Shown here piece by piece: positions 9,173 through 18,822 of a stretch of DNA of 64,000 nt. Under the pieces are notes generated by a model. It ran no database searches and was not told the DNA's origin. It worked only from the letters and a program-made list of their open reading frames with translations. The position numbers and the translations under genes were made by a program. Numbering within the stretch: position 1 is the first letter of the stretch; every line of letters begins with the position of its first letter. Origin of the DNA: Brachybacterium avium (GTDB lineage: Bacteria; Actinomycetota; Actinomycetes; Actinomycetales; Dermabacteraceae); the NCBI RefSeq assembly GCF_002216795.1, contig NZ_CP022316.1, forward strand, positions 3,253,205 through 3,317,204, given 5' to 3'.

Positions 9173-12100
9173 CCACGCAGACCATTGCCCCGACCCTGAC
9201 CGCCGAGCAGCCGCCGCTGCGTCCGCTGCTGGACCAGCTGGGCGCCGGCAGCGATCTCACCGCGGTCCGCTCCCTGGTCGAGGAGGGCACCGAGAGCGGT
9301 GACGGCGGCAGCATCGTCGCCGCCACCGGCCTGTTCCCCTTCCTGGTGGCGGATCTCGCCCGCCGGGCCACGGCCGAGGAGCCGCTGGTGATCGTCACCG
9401 CGACCACCCGTGCCGCCGAGGATCTGCGAGCGGCGCTGTCGGCCCTGGTCGGCACCGCGCACCTGGTCGAGCTGCCCGCCTGGGAGACCCTGCCCCACGA
9501 GCGGCTCTCCCCGCGAGCCGACACCGTCGCCAAGCGGCTGTCGACCCTGCGACGCATCGCGCACCCCGAGACCGAGGACCCGGCGCACGTGGTGCTGATG
9601 CCCGTGCGCTCCCTGCTGCAGCCGATCGCGAAGGGCCTGGGGGACCTGCGCCCGGTGCGCGCGGCGGTGGGGGACACCTACCCGCTGGAGGACATCGAGC
9701 GGGACCTCGTCGACGCCGCCTACGTGCGGGTGGACATGGTCGAGAAGCGGGGTGAGTTCGCCGTGCGCGGCGGCATCCTCGACGTCTTCCCGCCCACCGA
9801 ACCGCATCCGCTGCGCGTGGACCTCTTCGGCGACGAGATCGACGACGTCCGCTACTTCTCCGTCGCCGATCAGCGCTCCCTGGACCCGGCCCCGCGCGGC
9901 CTCGACGCCCCGCCCTGCCGCGAGATCCTGCTGACCCCGGCCGTGCGGGAGCGTGCCCGGGCCCGCGCCGAGGAGCTGCCCGGAGTGCGGGACCTGCTGC
10001 TGCGGATCGCCGACGGCATCGCCGCCGACGGCATGGAATCCCTCAGCCCGGTGCTGGTCGGCGAGATGGAGCAGGTGGCCGACGCATTGCCCTCCGGGGC
10101 CCGCTTCCTGGTCCTGGATCCCGAGAAGGCCCGTGCCCGGGCCGACGAGCTGGTCGCCACCACCGAGGAGTTCCTCGCCGCGGCCTGGTCCAGCGCCGCC
10201 GCCGGCGGCGGACTGCCGATCGATGTGGGTGCGGCGAGCTTCGTCCCGCTGTCCGAGGCGAAGGGACATGCCCGCGAGGGCGGGCGCCCCTGGTTCACGC
10301 TGGCCGCCTTCGGCCTGGACACCGACGTCGACCTCACCACCGCCTCCTCCACGCATCCCGGCTATTCCGGCAAGCCCGGCGACGCCGCGAAAGACCTCGA
10401 GCAGCGCCGCGCCGAGGGCTGGTCCGTGATCTCGACCATGGTCGGCCCCGGGGGAGCGCGCCACGTCGCAGAGAACCTGCGCTCCGAGGGACTGCCCGCG
10501 GTCTTCACCGCCGAGCTCACCGGCCCTGTCGCGCCGGGCGAGGCCGTGGTCACCGTCGGGCCCTTCGTCGAGGGTCTGGTCGACACCGACCTCAAGCTGA
10601 TCCTCGCCGCCGAGCGGGACCTCACCGGCAAGTCCGGGGCGCGCCGCGCCGAGGAGCGGAAGATGCCCTCGCGGCGCCGCAACGTCGTCGATCCCCTTCA
10701 GCTGCGCCCCGGGGACCATGTCGTCCACGCCCACCACGGTGTCGGCCGTTTCGTGGAGATGACCAGCCGCGCCGTCGGCGTCGGCGCCAAACGCACCACC
10801 CGTGAGTACCTGGTCATCGAGTACGCGCCCTCGAAGAAGGGACAGCCCGGGGACCGTCTCTACGTCCCCAGCGACCAGCTCGACCAGGTCACCAAGTACG
10901 TCGGCGGCGAGGAGCCGAGCGTCAACCGCATGGGCGGTGCCGACTGGGCGAAGACGAAGTCCAAGGCGCGCAAGGCGATCCGCGAGATCGCCGACGAGCT
11001 GGTGCGGCTGTACTCCGCCCGGCAGTCCGCGCCCGGGCACGCCTTCGGCCCCGACACCCCGTGGCAGCGAGAGCTCGAGGACTCCTTCGAGTTCGTCGAG
11101 ACCCCCGACCAGCTCTCCAGCATCGAGGCCGTCAAGGCGGATATGGAGAAGTCCGTCCCCATGGATCGGCTGATCCTGGGGGATGTCGGCTATGGCAAGA
11201 CGGAGATCGCGGTACGCGCCGCGTTCAAGGCCGTCCAGGAGGGGAAGCAGGTCGCCGTGCTCGCCCCAACGACCCTGCTCGCCCAGCAGCACCTGGACAC
11301 CTTCGCCGAGCGCTACACGGGTTTCCCCGTCACCGTGCGCGGGCTCTCCCGCTTCCAGAACCCCGCCGACTCCACAGCCACTGTCGAGGGGCTGGCCGAC
11401 GGCAGCGTCGACGTGGTGATCGGCACCCATCGCCTGCTCACCGGCAATGTGCGCTTCAAGGACCTGGGACTGCTGATCATCGATGAGGAGCAGCGCTTCG
11501 GCGTCGAGCACAAGGAGACGCTCAAAGCGCTGCGCACGAACGTGGACGTGCTGTCGATGTCCGCGACCCCGATCCCGCGCACCCTCGAGATGGCGGTCAC
11601 CGGCATCCGCGAGCTGTCGATCCTGGCGACCCCGCCGGAGGAGCGGCACCCGGTCCTCACCTACGTCGGTGCCCAGGAGGACAAGCAGATCACCGCGGCC
11701 ATCCGTCGCGAGCTGCTGCGCGAGGGGCAGGTCTTCTACATCCACAACCGAGTCGAGGACATCGACCGGGTCGCCGCGCACCTGCGTGAGCTGGTGCCCG
11801 ATGCACGGATCCAGGTCGCCCACGGCAAGATGAACGAGCATCAGCTGGAGCGGGTGATCATCGACTTCTGGGAGCGAGATTTCGACGTGCTGGTGTGCAC
11901 CACCATCGTCGAGACCGGTCTGGACATCGCCAACGCGAACACGCTGATCGTGGAGAATGCTGACCGGTTCGGTCTCTCCCAGCTGCATCAGCTGCGCGGT
12001 CGCGTGGGGCGTTCGAGCGAACGGGCCTACGCCTACTTCCTCTACAACGCGACGAAGCCGCTCACCGAGCTCGCGCACGACCGTCTCACCACTCTCGCCA

Positions 12101-12780
12101 CCAACACCGACCTCGGAGCAGGCATGCAGGTGGCGATGAAGGACCTCGAGATCCGCGGCGCGGGCAACCTGCTGGGCGGCGAGCAGTCCGGCCACATCGC
12201 CGGCGTCGGCTTCGACCTGTACGTGCGGATGGTGGGAGAGGCCGTGGCGGCCTTCCGCGGCGAGAGCACCGCGCCCGAGAAGGAGATCCGCGTCGAGCTG
12301 CCGCTGGACGCCCACGTCCCGCACGAATACATCGGCTCCGAGCGGCTGCGCCTGGAGGCGTACTCGAAGCTCTCCGCCGTGCGGGAGGTCTCCGAGGTCG
12401 AGCAGATCCGCTCGGAGCTCACCGACCGCTACGGCGCACCGCCCGCGCCGGTCGAGGTGCTGCTGGACGTGGCCCGGTTCCGGATCGACGCCCGCGCCGC
12501 GGGGGTCGACGAGATCCAGGCCCAGGGCAAGATGATCCGCTTCGCGCACCTGGAGGTGCCGGATTCCGCGGCGATGCGGATGAAGCGCCTCTACCCGGGC
12601 ACCGTGCTCAAGCCCGCCGTGCGCCAGGTGCTGGTGCCGCGCCCGATGACCTCCCGATTCGGGGGCACCGAGCTGCGGGACCATGACCTGCTGGAGTGGA
12701 CGCGGGAGGTGCTGCGCACCCTCGTCCCCGCTGCGGCGGAGCAGATCACCGCACCCACGGTGCGCACCACGGCGAAGTAG
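9169..12780 (+). CDS. mfd: Transcription-repair coupling factor Mfd
   Basis: A DNA translocase that removes stalled RNA polymerase at lesions and recruits UvrA. It has 1203 residues with the full Mfd layout: a UvrB-like N-terminal region (LVELPAWETLPHERLSP), an RNA polymerase-interacting CarD-like domain around residues 505-580 (LRPGDHVVHAHHGVGRF), a RecG-like helicase core with Walker A GDVGYGKTE (~671-679), DEEQ box (772-775) and QLRGRVGRS motif VI, and a C-terminal TRCF domain. It starts inside the pth stop (ATGA) and is followed after ten bases by mazG, so it is part of the housekeeping transcription unit. Confidence 0.97.
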   Translation: MTTQTIAPTLTAEQPPLRPLLDQLGAGSDLTAVRSLVEEGTESGDGGSIVAATGLFPFLVADLARRATAEEPLVIVTATTRAAEDLRAALSALVGTAHLVELPAWETLPHERLSPRADTVAKRLSTLRRIAHPETEDPAHVVLMPVRSLLQPIAKGLGDLRPVRAAVGDTYPLEDIERDLVDAAYVRVDMVEKRGEFAVRGGILDVFPPTEPHPLRVDLFGDEIDDVRYFSVADQRSLDPAPRGLDAPPCREILLTPAVRERARARAEELPGVRDLLLRIADGIAADGMESLSPVLVGEMEQVADALPSGARFLVLDPEKARARADELVATTEEFLAAAWSSAAAGGGLPIDVGAASFVPLSEAKGHAREGGRPWFTLAAFGLDTDVDLTTASSTHPGYSGKPGDAAKDLEQRRAEGWSVISTMVGPGGARHVAENLRSEGLPAVFTAELTGPVAPGEAVVTVGPFVEGLVDTDLKLILAAERDLTGKSGARRAEERKMPSRRRNVVDPLQLRPGDHVVHAHHGVGRFVEMTSRAVGVGAKRTTREYLVIEYAPSKKGQPGDRLYVPSDQLDQVTKYVGGEEPSVNRMGGADWAKTKSKARKAIREIADELVRLYSARQSAPGHAFGPDTPWQRELEDSFEFVETPDQLSSIEAVKADMEKSVPMDRLILGDVGYGKTEIAVRAAFKAVQEGKQVAVLAPTTLLAQQHLDTFAERYTGFPVTVRGLSRFQNPADSTATVEGLADGSVDVVIGTHRLLTGNVRFKDLGLLIIDEEQRFGVEHKETLKALRTNVDVLSMSATPIPRTLEMAVTGIRELSILATPPEERHPVLTYVGAQEDKQITAAIRRELLREGQVFYIHNRVEDIDRVAAHLRELVPDARIQVAHGKMNEHQLERVIIDFWERDFDVLVCTTIVETGLDIANANTLIVENADRFGLSQLHQLRGRVGRSSERAYAYFLYNATKPLTELAHDRLTTLATNTDLGAGMQVAMKDLEIRGAGNLLGGEQSGHIAGVGFDLYVRMVGEAVAAFRGESTAPEKEIRVELPLDAHVPHEYIGSERLRLEAYSKLSAVREVSEVEQIRSELTDRYGAPPAPVEVLLDVARFRIDARAAGVDEIQAQGKMIRFAHLEVPDSAAMRMKRLYPGTVLKPAVRQVLVPRPMTSRFGGTELRDHDLLEWTREVLRTLVPAAAEQITAPTVRTTAK

Positions 12781-12790
12781 CCTCGCTCCC

Positions 12791-13597
12791 GTGAGCGATC
12801 CGCACAGACCCCCGACGCCCGCCCCTGCGCCCGACGACGCCGCGCGAGCCGATCCCGCGCAGGACAGGCTTGGGCTTCCCGTCCGCGGGCACGCCCTGCT
12901 GCGGGCGGTGGAGGTGATGGAGGCGCTCCGCGCTCCCGACGGGGACGCCTGGACCCACCGCCAGAGCCACGCCTCGCTCGCCCGCTACCTGCTCGAGGAG
13001 ACTCACGAGGTCCTCGAGGTGATCGACGATCCCGCGGCCCACGGGACCGGGGCGCTCGCGGACGAGCTCGGCGATCTGCTGTTCCAGATCCTCTTCCACG
13101 CCCGGGTCGGCGCGGAGGAGGACCCGGCCTGGGACATCGATGATGTGGCCCGGGCCTTCATCGCGAAGATGGAGCGGCGCAATCCGCACGTCTTCGGGCA
13201 GCAGCGGGAACGGACCCTGACGGACCCCGGGGACGTCGAGCAGATCATCGCCCAGTGGCATGCGGTCAAGGCCGCGGAGCAGGCGTCCACGGGAGCCCGT
13301 GAGAAGGGCTGGTTCGACGGCATCCCCGCCCGGCTCCCGGCCCTGCAGACCGCGGCGAAGGCGGTGCATCGCGCGCGTTCCGCCGGGCGGCTCGAAGAGC
13401 TGCTGACGGCCGCTGACGAAGCCGCTCGCGCTGAGGACGCCCAGGACTGGGGCGCCGACATCGCCCGGGCGCTGTTGGACCTCGCAGTGGAGGCGGAGTC
13501 GCGCGACGTCGATCCCGAGACGGCTCTGCGCACCCTGCTGGAGCGCATCCGGTCCGGGCTCGCCGACTCGGAGCAGGATCCGGGGCTCTCGGCCTAG
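12791..13597 (+). CDS. mazG: MazG nucleoside triphosphate pyrophosphohydrolase
   Basis: All-alpha NTP-PPase that degrades non-canonical or excess NTPs. It has 268 residues. Metal-binding acidic helices are visible: LLEETHEVLEVID and DELGDLLFQILFHARV, the EExxE...ExxD pattern. The usual CPWD motif near the start of the domain reads DAWT (PDGDAWTHRQSH), a divergence also known in some actinobacteria. GTG 12791 was chosen because the frame upstream overlaps mfd; there is no strong ribosome-binding site. The TAG stop (13595-13597) forms the first bases of a TAGACT -10 likely to drive eno. Confidence 0.9.
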   Translation: MSDPHRPPTPAPAPDDAARADPAQDRLGLPVRGHALLRAVEVMEALRAPDGDAWTHRQSHASLARYLLEETHEVLEVIDDPAAHGTGALADELGDLLFQILFHARVGAEEDPAWDIDDVARAFIAKMERRNPHVFGQQRERTLTDPGDVEQIIAQWHAVKAAEQASTGAREKGWFDGIPARLPALQTAAKAVHRARSAGRLEELLTAADEAARAEDAQDWGADIARALLDLAVEAESRDVDPETALRTLLERIRSGLADSEQDPGLSA

Positions 13598-13600
13598 ACT
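13595..13600 (+). promoter_or_regulatory. -10 box for eno, overlapping the mazG stop
   Basis: TAGACT begins with the TAG stop codon of mazG. It predicts a ~57-base eno leader ending in a good Shine-Dalgarno (GAAGGAAGGAA). The -35 is unclear. Confidence 0.45.
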
Positions 13601-13633
13601 GTCCCGTGGACGGTCAGCGCCGACCGGCCGTGA

Positions 13634-14947
<1,314 letters not shown>

Positions 14948-14958
14948 GTCCTCAGGAA

Positions 14959-14974
14959 CGAGGTTGTAACCTCG
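14959..14974. promoter_or_regulatory. 16-bp palindrome over the divisome gene -10
   Basis: CGAGGTT-GT-AACCTCG is a perfect 7+7 dyad with a 2-base centre. It covers TAACCT (14967-14972), which lies 6 bases before the ATG at 14979 and is thus the likely -10 of a leaderless message. The two-base centre makes an RNA hairpin unlikely; a DNA operator is the better reading, unproven. Confidence 0.45.
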
Positions 14975-14978
14975 TGCC

Positions 14979-15659
14979 ATGAGCAGCAGACGACCGGGCG
15001 CCCCGCGATCGACGAGGCGCCCGGTCTCTGCGTCCGGGGGCAGGCGCTCCGGAGCACGGACCACCTCTCGACCGGCCGCCGGCACTCCGCGCGCAGCTGC
15101 CGCTAAGGCCTCGCGCGCCCGTGGGCCGGCCGCTGCCTCACGGCCCGCCGCGAGTGCGCAGACCGCACCGGAGGAGGACGGCCCCGGGATTACCATCACC
15201 CGGCGCACCCTCGCGCTGGTGGCTCTGCTGGTGATCGCGCTGGCGGCCCTGGTGCCGACGGTCAACACCTATGTCGCGCAGCGGCAGAAGCTCTCCGAGC
15301 TGCAGTCCCAGGTCTCCCAGCAGGAGCAGCAGGTCGAGTCGCTGCGCGAGCAGGTGGCCCGTTGGGACGACCCCACCTATGTCGCCGCCCGTGCCCGTGA
15401 GCGGCTGCTGTTCGCGATGCCGGGGGAGACCCAGTACCGACTGACCGACACCTCCGGGAGCGATGTCCCGCTCACCGAGGCCGAGCAGGCCGCGGAGGCT
15501 GCGAAGGAGGGCGAGTGGTTCTCCGTGCTCTGGGAGAGCGTGGAGGGCTCCAGCCGCCTCACCCCCGAGGACATCCCCGACGAGACCGGCTCGACCGACG
15601 ACGACGTCTCCGAGCAGAACCCCGCCGACGACACCACCGATCAGGACACCGACCAGTGA
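14979..15659 (+). CDS. Septum formation initiator, FtsB/DivIC family
   Basis: A bitopic divisome protein that links FtsL and FtsQ in regulating septal wall synthesis. It has 226 residues: a long basic, Ala/Ser/Arg-rich cytoplasmic region (1-65), one membrane helix (about 70-92, TLALVALLVIALAALVPTV), then a leucine-zipper coiled coil (about 93-130) and the FtsB signature WDDPTYVAARARERLLFAMPG. The C-terminus is acidic. It is longer than E. coli FtsB, as usual in actinobacteria (compare Rv1024). The ATG at 14979 has no Shine-Dalgarno, only a -10-like TAACCT 6 bases upstream. The stop overlaps the next start (GTGA). Confidence 0.92.
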   Translation: MSSRRPGAPRSTRRPVSASGGRRSGARTTSRPAAGTPRAAAAKASRARGPAAASRPAASAQTAPEEDGPGITITRRTLALVALLVIALAALVPTVNTYVAQRQKLSELQSQVSQQEQQVESLREQVARWDDPTYVAARARERLLFAMPGETQYRLTDTSGSDVPLTEAEQAAEAAKEGEWFSVLWESVEGSSRLTPEDIPDETGSTDDDVSEQNPADDTTDQDTDQ

Positions 15660-16189
15660 CCACTCTCGCCCCTCTGCCCTACGAATCCCCAGCCACCGAG
15701 CAGGACCACGCGGTGATGCGCACCCAGCTCGGGCGGGAGATGCGGGGTGTGATCTCGATCGCCCGCCGCTGCGCCTGCGGCCGTCCCGCTGTGGTCCGCA
15801 CCTCGCCGCGGCTCGAGGACGGCACCCCGTTCCCGACCTCCCTCTACCTGACCCTGCCATGGCTCACGCTGGAGATCTCCCGCCTCGAGGCGACCGGTCT
15901 GATGGCCGAGCTCACCGCACGGGTCGAGCAGGACTCCGAGCTCGCCGCCGCCTATCGCGACGCCCATGAGCGCTACCTCGCCCGCCGCGCGGAGATCGGC
16001 GATGCCGCAGAGGTCCGTCACGTCAGCGCCGGCGGGATGCCCACGCGGGTGAAGTGCCTGCACGCGCTCGCCGGCCAGGCACTCGCCGAGGGGACCGGGA
16101 CAAACCCGATCGCCGACGAGGTGCTGGTGATGATCGAGGGCGTGCTTCCCGAGCTGCTCTGTCGCTGCGACGACGTCGAGGAGGCATGA
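15656..16189 (+). CDS. DUF501 protein
   Basis: 177 residues matching the DUF501 family found between the FtsB-like gene and ppx in actinobacteria (compare Rv1025). Conserved features seen: CACGRPAVVRTSPRLEDGTPFPT, a likely metal- or disulfide-forming Cys pair (C-A-C), LYLTLPWL, VRHVSAGGMPTRVKCLH and a C-terminal LCRC. No signal peptide or membrane helix is present. Function is unknown; its coupling to a divisome gene on one side (GTG overlaps TGA) and an exopolyphosphatase on the other (ATGA) suggests co-expression only. Confidence 0.9.
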   Translation: MTTLAPLPYESPATEQDHAVMRTQLGREMRGVISIARRCACGRPAVVRTSPRLEDGTPFPTSLYLTLPWLTLEISRLEATGLMAELTARVEQDSELAAAYRDAHERYLARRAEIGDAAEVRHVSAGGMPTRVKCLHALAGQALAEGTGTNPIADEVLVMIEGVLPELLCRCDDVEEA

Positions 16190-17142
16190 TGAGCGCCCCC
16201 GTCGCCGCGATCGACTGCGGCACCAACTCCATCCGTCTGCTCATCGCCCGCCGTGACGAGGCCTCCGGCACGGTCATCGACCTCGAGCGCCGCCTGGAGA
16301 TGGTGCGCCTGGGGCTCGGCGTGGACCGCACCGGCCGCTTCGATCCGGTCGCCGTCGAGCGGACGCTCGAGGCGGCACGCCGATTCCGAGCACTGATCGA
16401 GCACCACGGCGTGGCCACCCAGGACGTGCGCTTCGTCGCGACCTCTGCCACCCGTGATGCCTCCAACCGCGACCTCTTCATCGAGGGCATCCACGAGATC
16501 CTCGGGATCGTGCCCGAGGTGATCAGCGGGCAGGAGGAAGCGGCGCTCTCCTTCCGCGGAGCCGTCAGCACCGTCGCGGACCTGCCCGCCGGACCGCGGC
16601 TGGTCGTGGACATCGGCGGCGGCTCCACCGAGCTGGTGCTCGGCGAGGTGACGCCGACCCATCGGATCAGCCTGGACATGGGTTCGGTGCGCCTGACGGA
16701 GCGCCACCTCGTGACGGACCCGCCCACCGCAGCCGAGATCGACGCGGCCATCGCCGAGATCGATGCCCAGCTGGACCGGGCCTGCGCCGAAGTTCCCTTG
16801 GACCAGGCGGCCTCGCTGGTGGGTGTGGCCGGCACCGTGACCACTGTCACGGCCGTGGCCGCCGGGATCCAGGACTATCGTCCCGACGTCACCCACGGGG
16901 CCGTCATGACCCTCGACGAGGTGCGCGGGATCTGCCGCACGCTGCTCGCCGAGACCCGCGCCGAACGGTCGCTGCGGAAGGTCATCCACCCAGGTCGCGT
17001 CGATGTCATCGGTGCCGGAGCGCTGATCTGGTCGCGCATCGTCAACCGCGTCTCGGAAGCCGGGACGATCACCTCCGCGCGCACCAGCGAGCACGACATC
17101 CTGGACGGGATCGCTCTGGATCTGCTGGACCGCGTTCCCTGA
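16186..17142 (+). CDS. ppx: Ppx/GppA family exopolyphosphatase
   Basis: Hydrolyses polyphosphate and/or pppGpp; the ASKHA actin-like fold is evident. It has 318 residues, the short form lacking the HD-like C-terminal domain of E. coli Ppx. Phosphate-1 motif AAIDCGTNSIRLLIA at the N-terminus, catalytic Glu region SGQEEAALSFRGAV, phosphate-2 loop VDIGGGSTEL, adenosine-side motif GVAGTVTTV. The tandem ATGATG (16186 or 16189) overlaps the DUF501 stop. Mycobacteria carry the orthologue (Rv1026) at the same place, where it has been linked to pppGpp or polyphosphate turnover. Confidence 0.93.
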   Translation: MMSAPVAAIDCGTNSIRLLIARRDEASGTVIDLERRLEMVRLGLGVDRTGRFDPVAVERTLEAARRFRALIEHHGVATQDVRFVATSATRDASNRDLFIEGIHEILGIVPEVISGQEEAALSFRGAVSTVADLPAGPRLVVDIGGGSTELVLGEVTPTHRISLDMGSVRLTERHLVTDPPTAAEIDAAIAEIDAQLDRACAEVPLDQAASLVGVAGTVTTVTAVAAGIQDYRPDVTHGAVMTLDEVRGICRTLLAETRAERSLRKVIHPGRVDVIGAGALIWSRIVNRVSEAGTITSARTSEHDILDGIALDLLDRVP

Positions 17143-17170
17143 CCTCGGGCTGTTCATCAGGCGGTCCCTT

Positions 17171-17199
17171 TTGTGTCAGGGCCTCCACGGTTCTACTCT
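17171..17199 (+). promoter_or_regulatory. Promoter of leaderless ndh
   Basis: -35 TTGTGT (17171-17176), 17-base spacer, -10 TACTCT (17194-17199), then 6 bases to the ATG at 17206. Spacing and the absence of a ribosome-binding site argue for a leaderless mRNA. Confidence 0.65.
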
Positions 17200-17205
17200 G
17201 TAGAT

Positions 17206-18579
17206 ATGACTAATACCTTCGGCGGCAAGCCCCATGTCCTCATCCTCGGAGGCGGTTCCGTCGGTTTGACGACCGCATCCGAGCTGCGCAAGACCCTCGG
17301 TGCGGAGGTCGCGATCACCGTCGTCGACCCGCGTCCATACATGACCTACGCGCCCTTCCTCCCCGAGGTCGGCGCCGGCAGCATCGACCCGCGCAACGTC
17401 CTCGCGCCCCTGCGCAAGGTGCTCCCGGGCGCCAAGGTCGTCACCGGTTCGGTCTCCGCGATCCGCAGCGCCGAGAACACCGTCGTGGTGGATCTCGAGG
17501 AGGACGAGCAGCTCGAGATCGCCTACGACTACCTGGTCGTCGGTCTCGGTGCCGTGCCCCGCCTGCTGCCCATCCCGGGCCTCGCGGAGAACGCGATCGG
17601 CTTCAAGCAGGTGGAGGAGGCGACCGCAGTGCGCGACCGTGTCCTCGCCAACCTCGCCGAGGCGGCGACCACGAAGGACCCCGCGGTCCGCAAGCGCCTG
17701 CTGACCTTCACCTTCATCGGTGGCGGCTTCGCCGGCGGCGAGGCTGTCGCCGAGGCCGAGGACATGGTCCGGGACGCCCTGCGCTACTACCCCGACCTCC
17801 ACGCCTCGGACATCCGTTTCGTGCTCGTCGACGGCGCGCCGTTCATCTTCCCCGAGCTCACCGAGGACCAGCGCGCCTACGTGCTGAACCAGCTGCGTGA
17901 GCGCGGTATCGAGGTCAAGCTCGAGACCTTCCTGAACTCCGCCGAGAACGGCGTGATCAAGACCAGCGACGGCGACGAGTTCGAGACCGATCTGCTGGTC
18001 TGGAACGCCGGTGTGAAGCCCGCCCCGGTGCTTTCGGACTCGGAGATCTCGGACCTCCCGGTCGTCACCGAGCGCGGCCCCCTGATGGGCAAGCTCGAGG
18101 CGCTCGCGGACCTCCGGGTCAACGGCGCCGACGGCCCGTTGGACAATGTCTTCGCCGCCGGCGACTGCGCCGCAGTGCCGGACCTCGCCTCGGGCGAGGG
18201 CAAGTTCTGCCCGCCCAACGCACAGCACGCCGTCCGTCAGGCCAAGCGCCTGGCAGACAACATCGCGCGCTCCGTCCAGGGTCGCCCGCTGGTGGACTAC
18301 TACCACCGCAACCTCGGCGTGATGGCCACCCTCGGCATGTACAAGGGCGTGTGCCGCCTGCAGCTGGGGGAGAAGGAAGTCGACGTCCGCGGTCTGCCGG
18401 CATGGGCGATGGCCCGCTCGTACCACGTGTACGCGATGCCGACCATCGGTCGGAAGGCCTCCGTGATCGCGGGCTGGGCGACCAACCTGATCTCGCGCCG
18501 CGACATCATCGGCATCCCCGAGGCCGAGACGCCGCGCGCAGCCTTCGAGTACGCCGCGAGCACCGGCAAGAAGAAGTGA
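17206..18579 (+). CDS. ndh: Type II NADH dehydrogenase / FAD-dependent oxidoreductase
   Basis: A peripheral, non-proton-pumping NADH:menaquinone oxidoreductase of the respiratory chain. It has 457 residues with two dinucleotide-binding folds: FAD site ILGGGSVGLTTASEL at about residues 11-25, and NADH site FIGGGFAGGEAVAEAEDM near 170. A third FAD contact reads NVFAAGDCAAVP, followed by PPNAQHAVRQAKRLADNI, typical of NDH-2. ATG 17206 was chosen; eleven upstream codons to 17173 overlap the promoter. The gene stands alone between its own promoter and a strong downstream hairpin, so it is monocistronic. Confidence 0.92.
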   Translation: MTNTFGGKPHVLILGGGSVGLTTASELRKTLGAEVAITVVDPRPYMTYAPFLPEVGAGSIDPRNVLAPLRKVLPGAKVVTGSVSAIRSAENTVVVDLEEDEQLEIAYDYLVVGLGAVPRLLPIPGLAENAIGFKQVEEATAVRDRVLANLAEAATTKDPAVRKRLLTFTFIGGGFAGGEAVAEAEDMVRDALRYYPDLHASDIRFVLVDGAPFIFPELTEDQRAYVLNQLRERGIEVKLETFLNSAENGVIKTSDGDEFETDLLVWNAGVKPAPVLSDSEISDLPVVTERGPLMGKLEALADLRVNGADGPLDNVFAAGDCAAVPDLASGEGKFCPPNAQHAVRQAKRLADNIARSVQGRPLVDYYHRNLGVMATLGMYKGVCRLQLGEKEVDVRGLPAWAMARSYHVYAMPTIGRKASVIAGWATNLISRRDIIGIPEAETPRAAFEYAASTGKKK

Positions 18580-18626
18580 GCCGGGCGGCCGGCCCCGCCT
18601 GAGCGGGGGCTCCCGGCCCGAGGGAT

Positions 18627-18663
18627 CGAACGCTGCCGCACACGCGCTGTGCGGCAGCGTTCG
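18627..18663 (+). terminator. Perfect 16-bp stem-loop after ndh
   Basis: CGAACGCTGCCGCACA (18627-18642) pairs perfectly with the complementary arm at 18648-18663 across a 5-base CGCGC loop. There is no T-tract. It is 48 bases beyond the ndh stop and is the strongest hairpin in the first 20 kb. Confidence 0.75.
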
Positions 18664-18740
18664 TGCGTCGCAGGCAGTGCGAGGCGAACAGACCGGTTCA
18701 TGCGCCGACGACCTGCCCGAGGACGAGCTGCGTGAGCAGG

Positions 18741-18746
18741 TATGCT
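18741..18746 (+). promoter_or_regulatory. possible -10 for nagB
   Basis: TATGCT would give a ~70-base leader before nagB. A second hexamer, TACGCT, lies at 18753-18758. The -35 is weak for both. Confidence 0.3.
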
Positions 18747-18822
18747 CGAACCTACGCTGGAACACGCAGAGACGATCATCGGTGAGCCGTGGCGCGGCCC
18801 CGGGGCAGAAGGGCAGGACCGC

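Noticed and set aside
9031-12684. 1217-codon open frame on the minus strand opposite mfd
   Set aside because: Antisense shadow of a very GC-rich gene: codon pattern mirrors mfd, composition is Asp/Gly/His-rich, no start signal and no recognisable domain.
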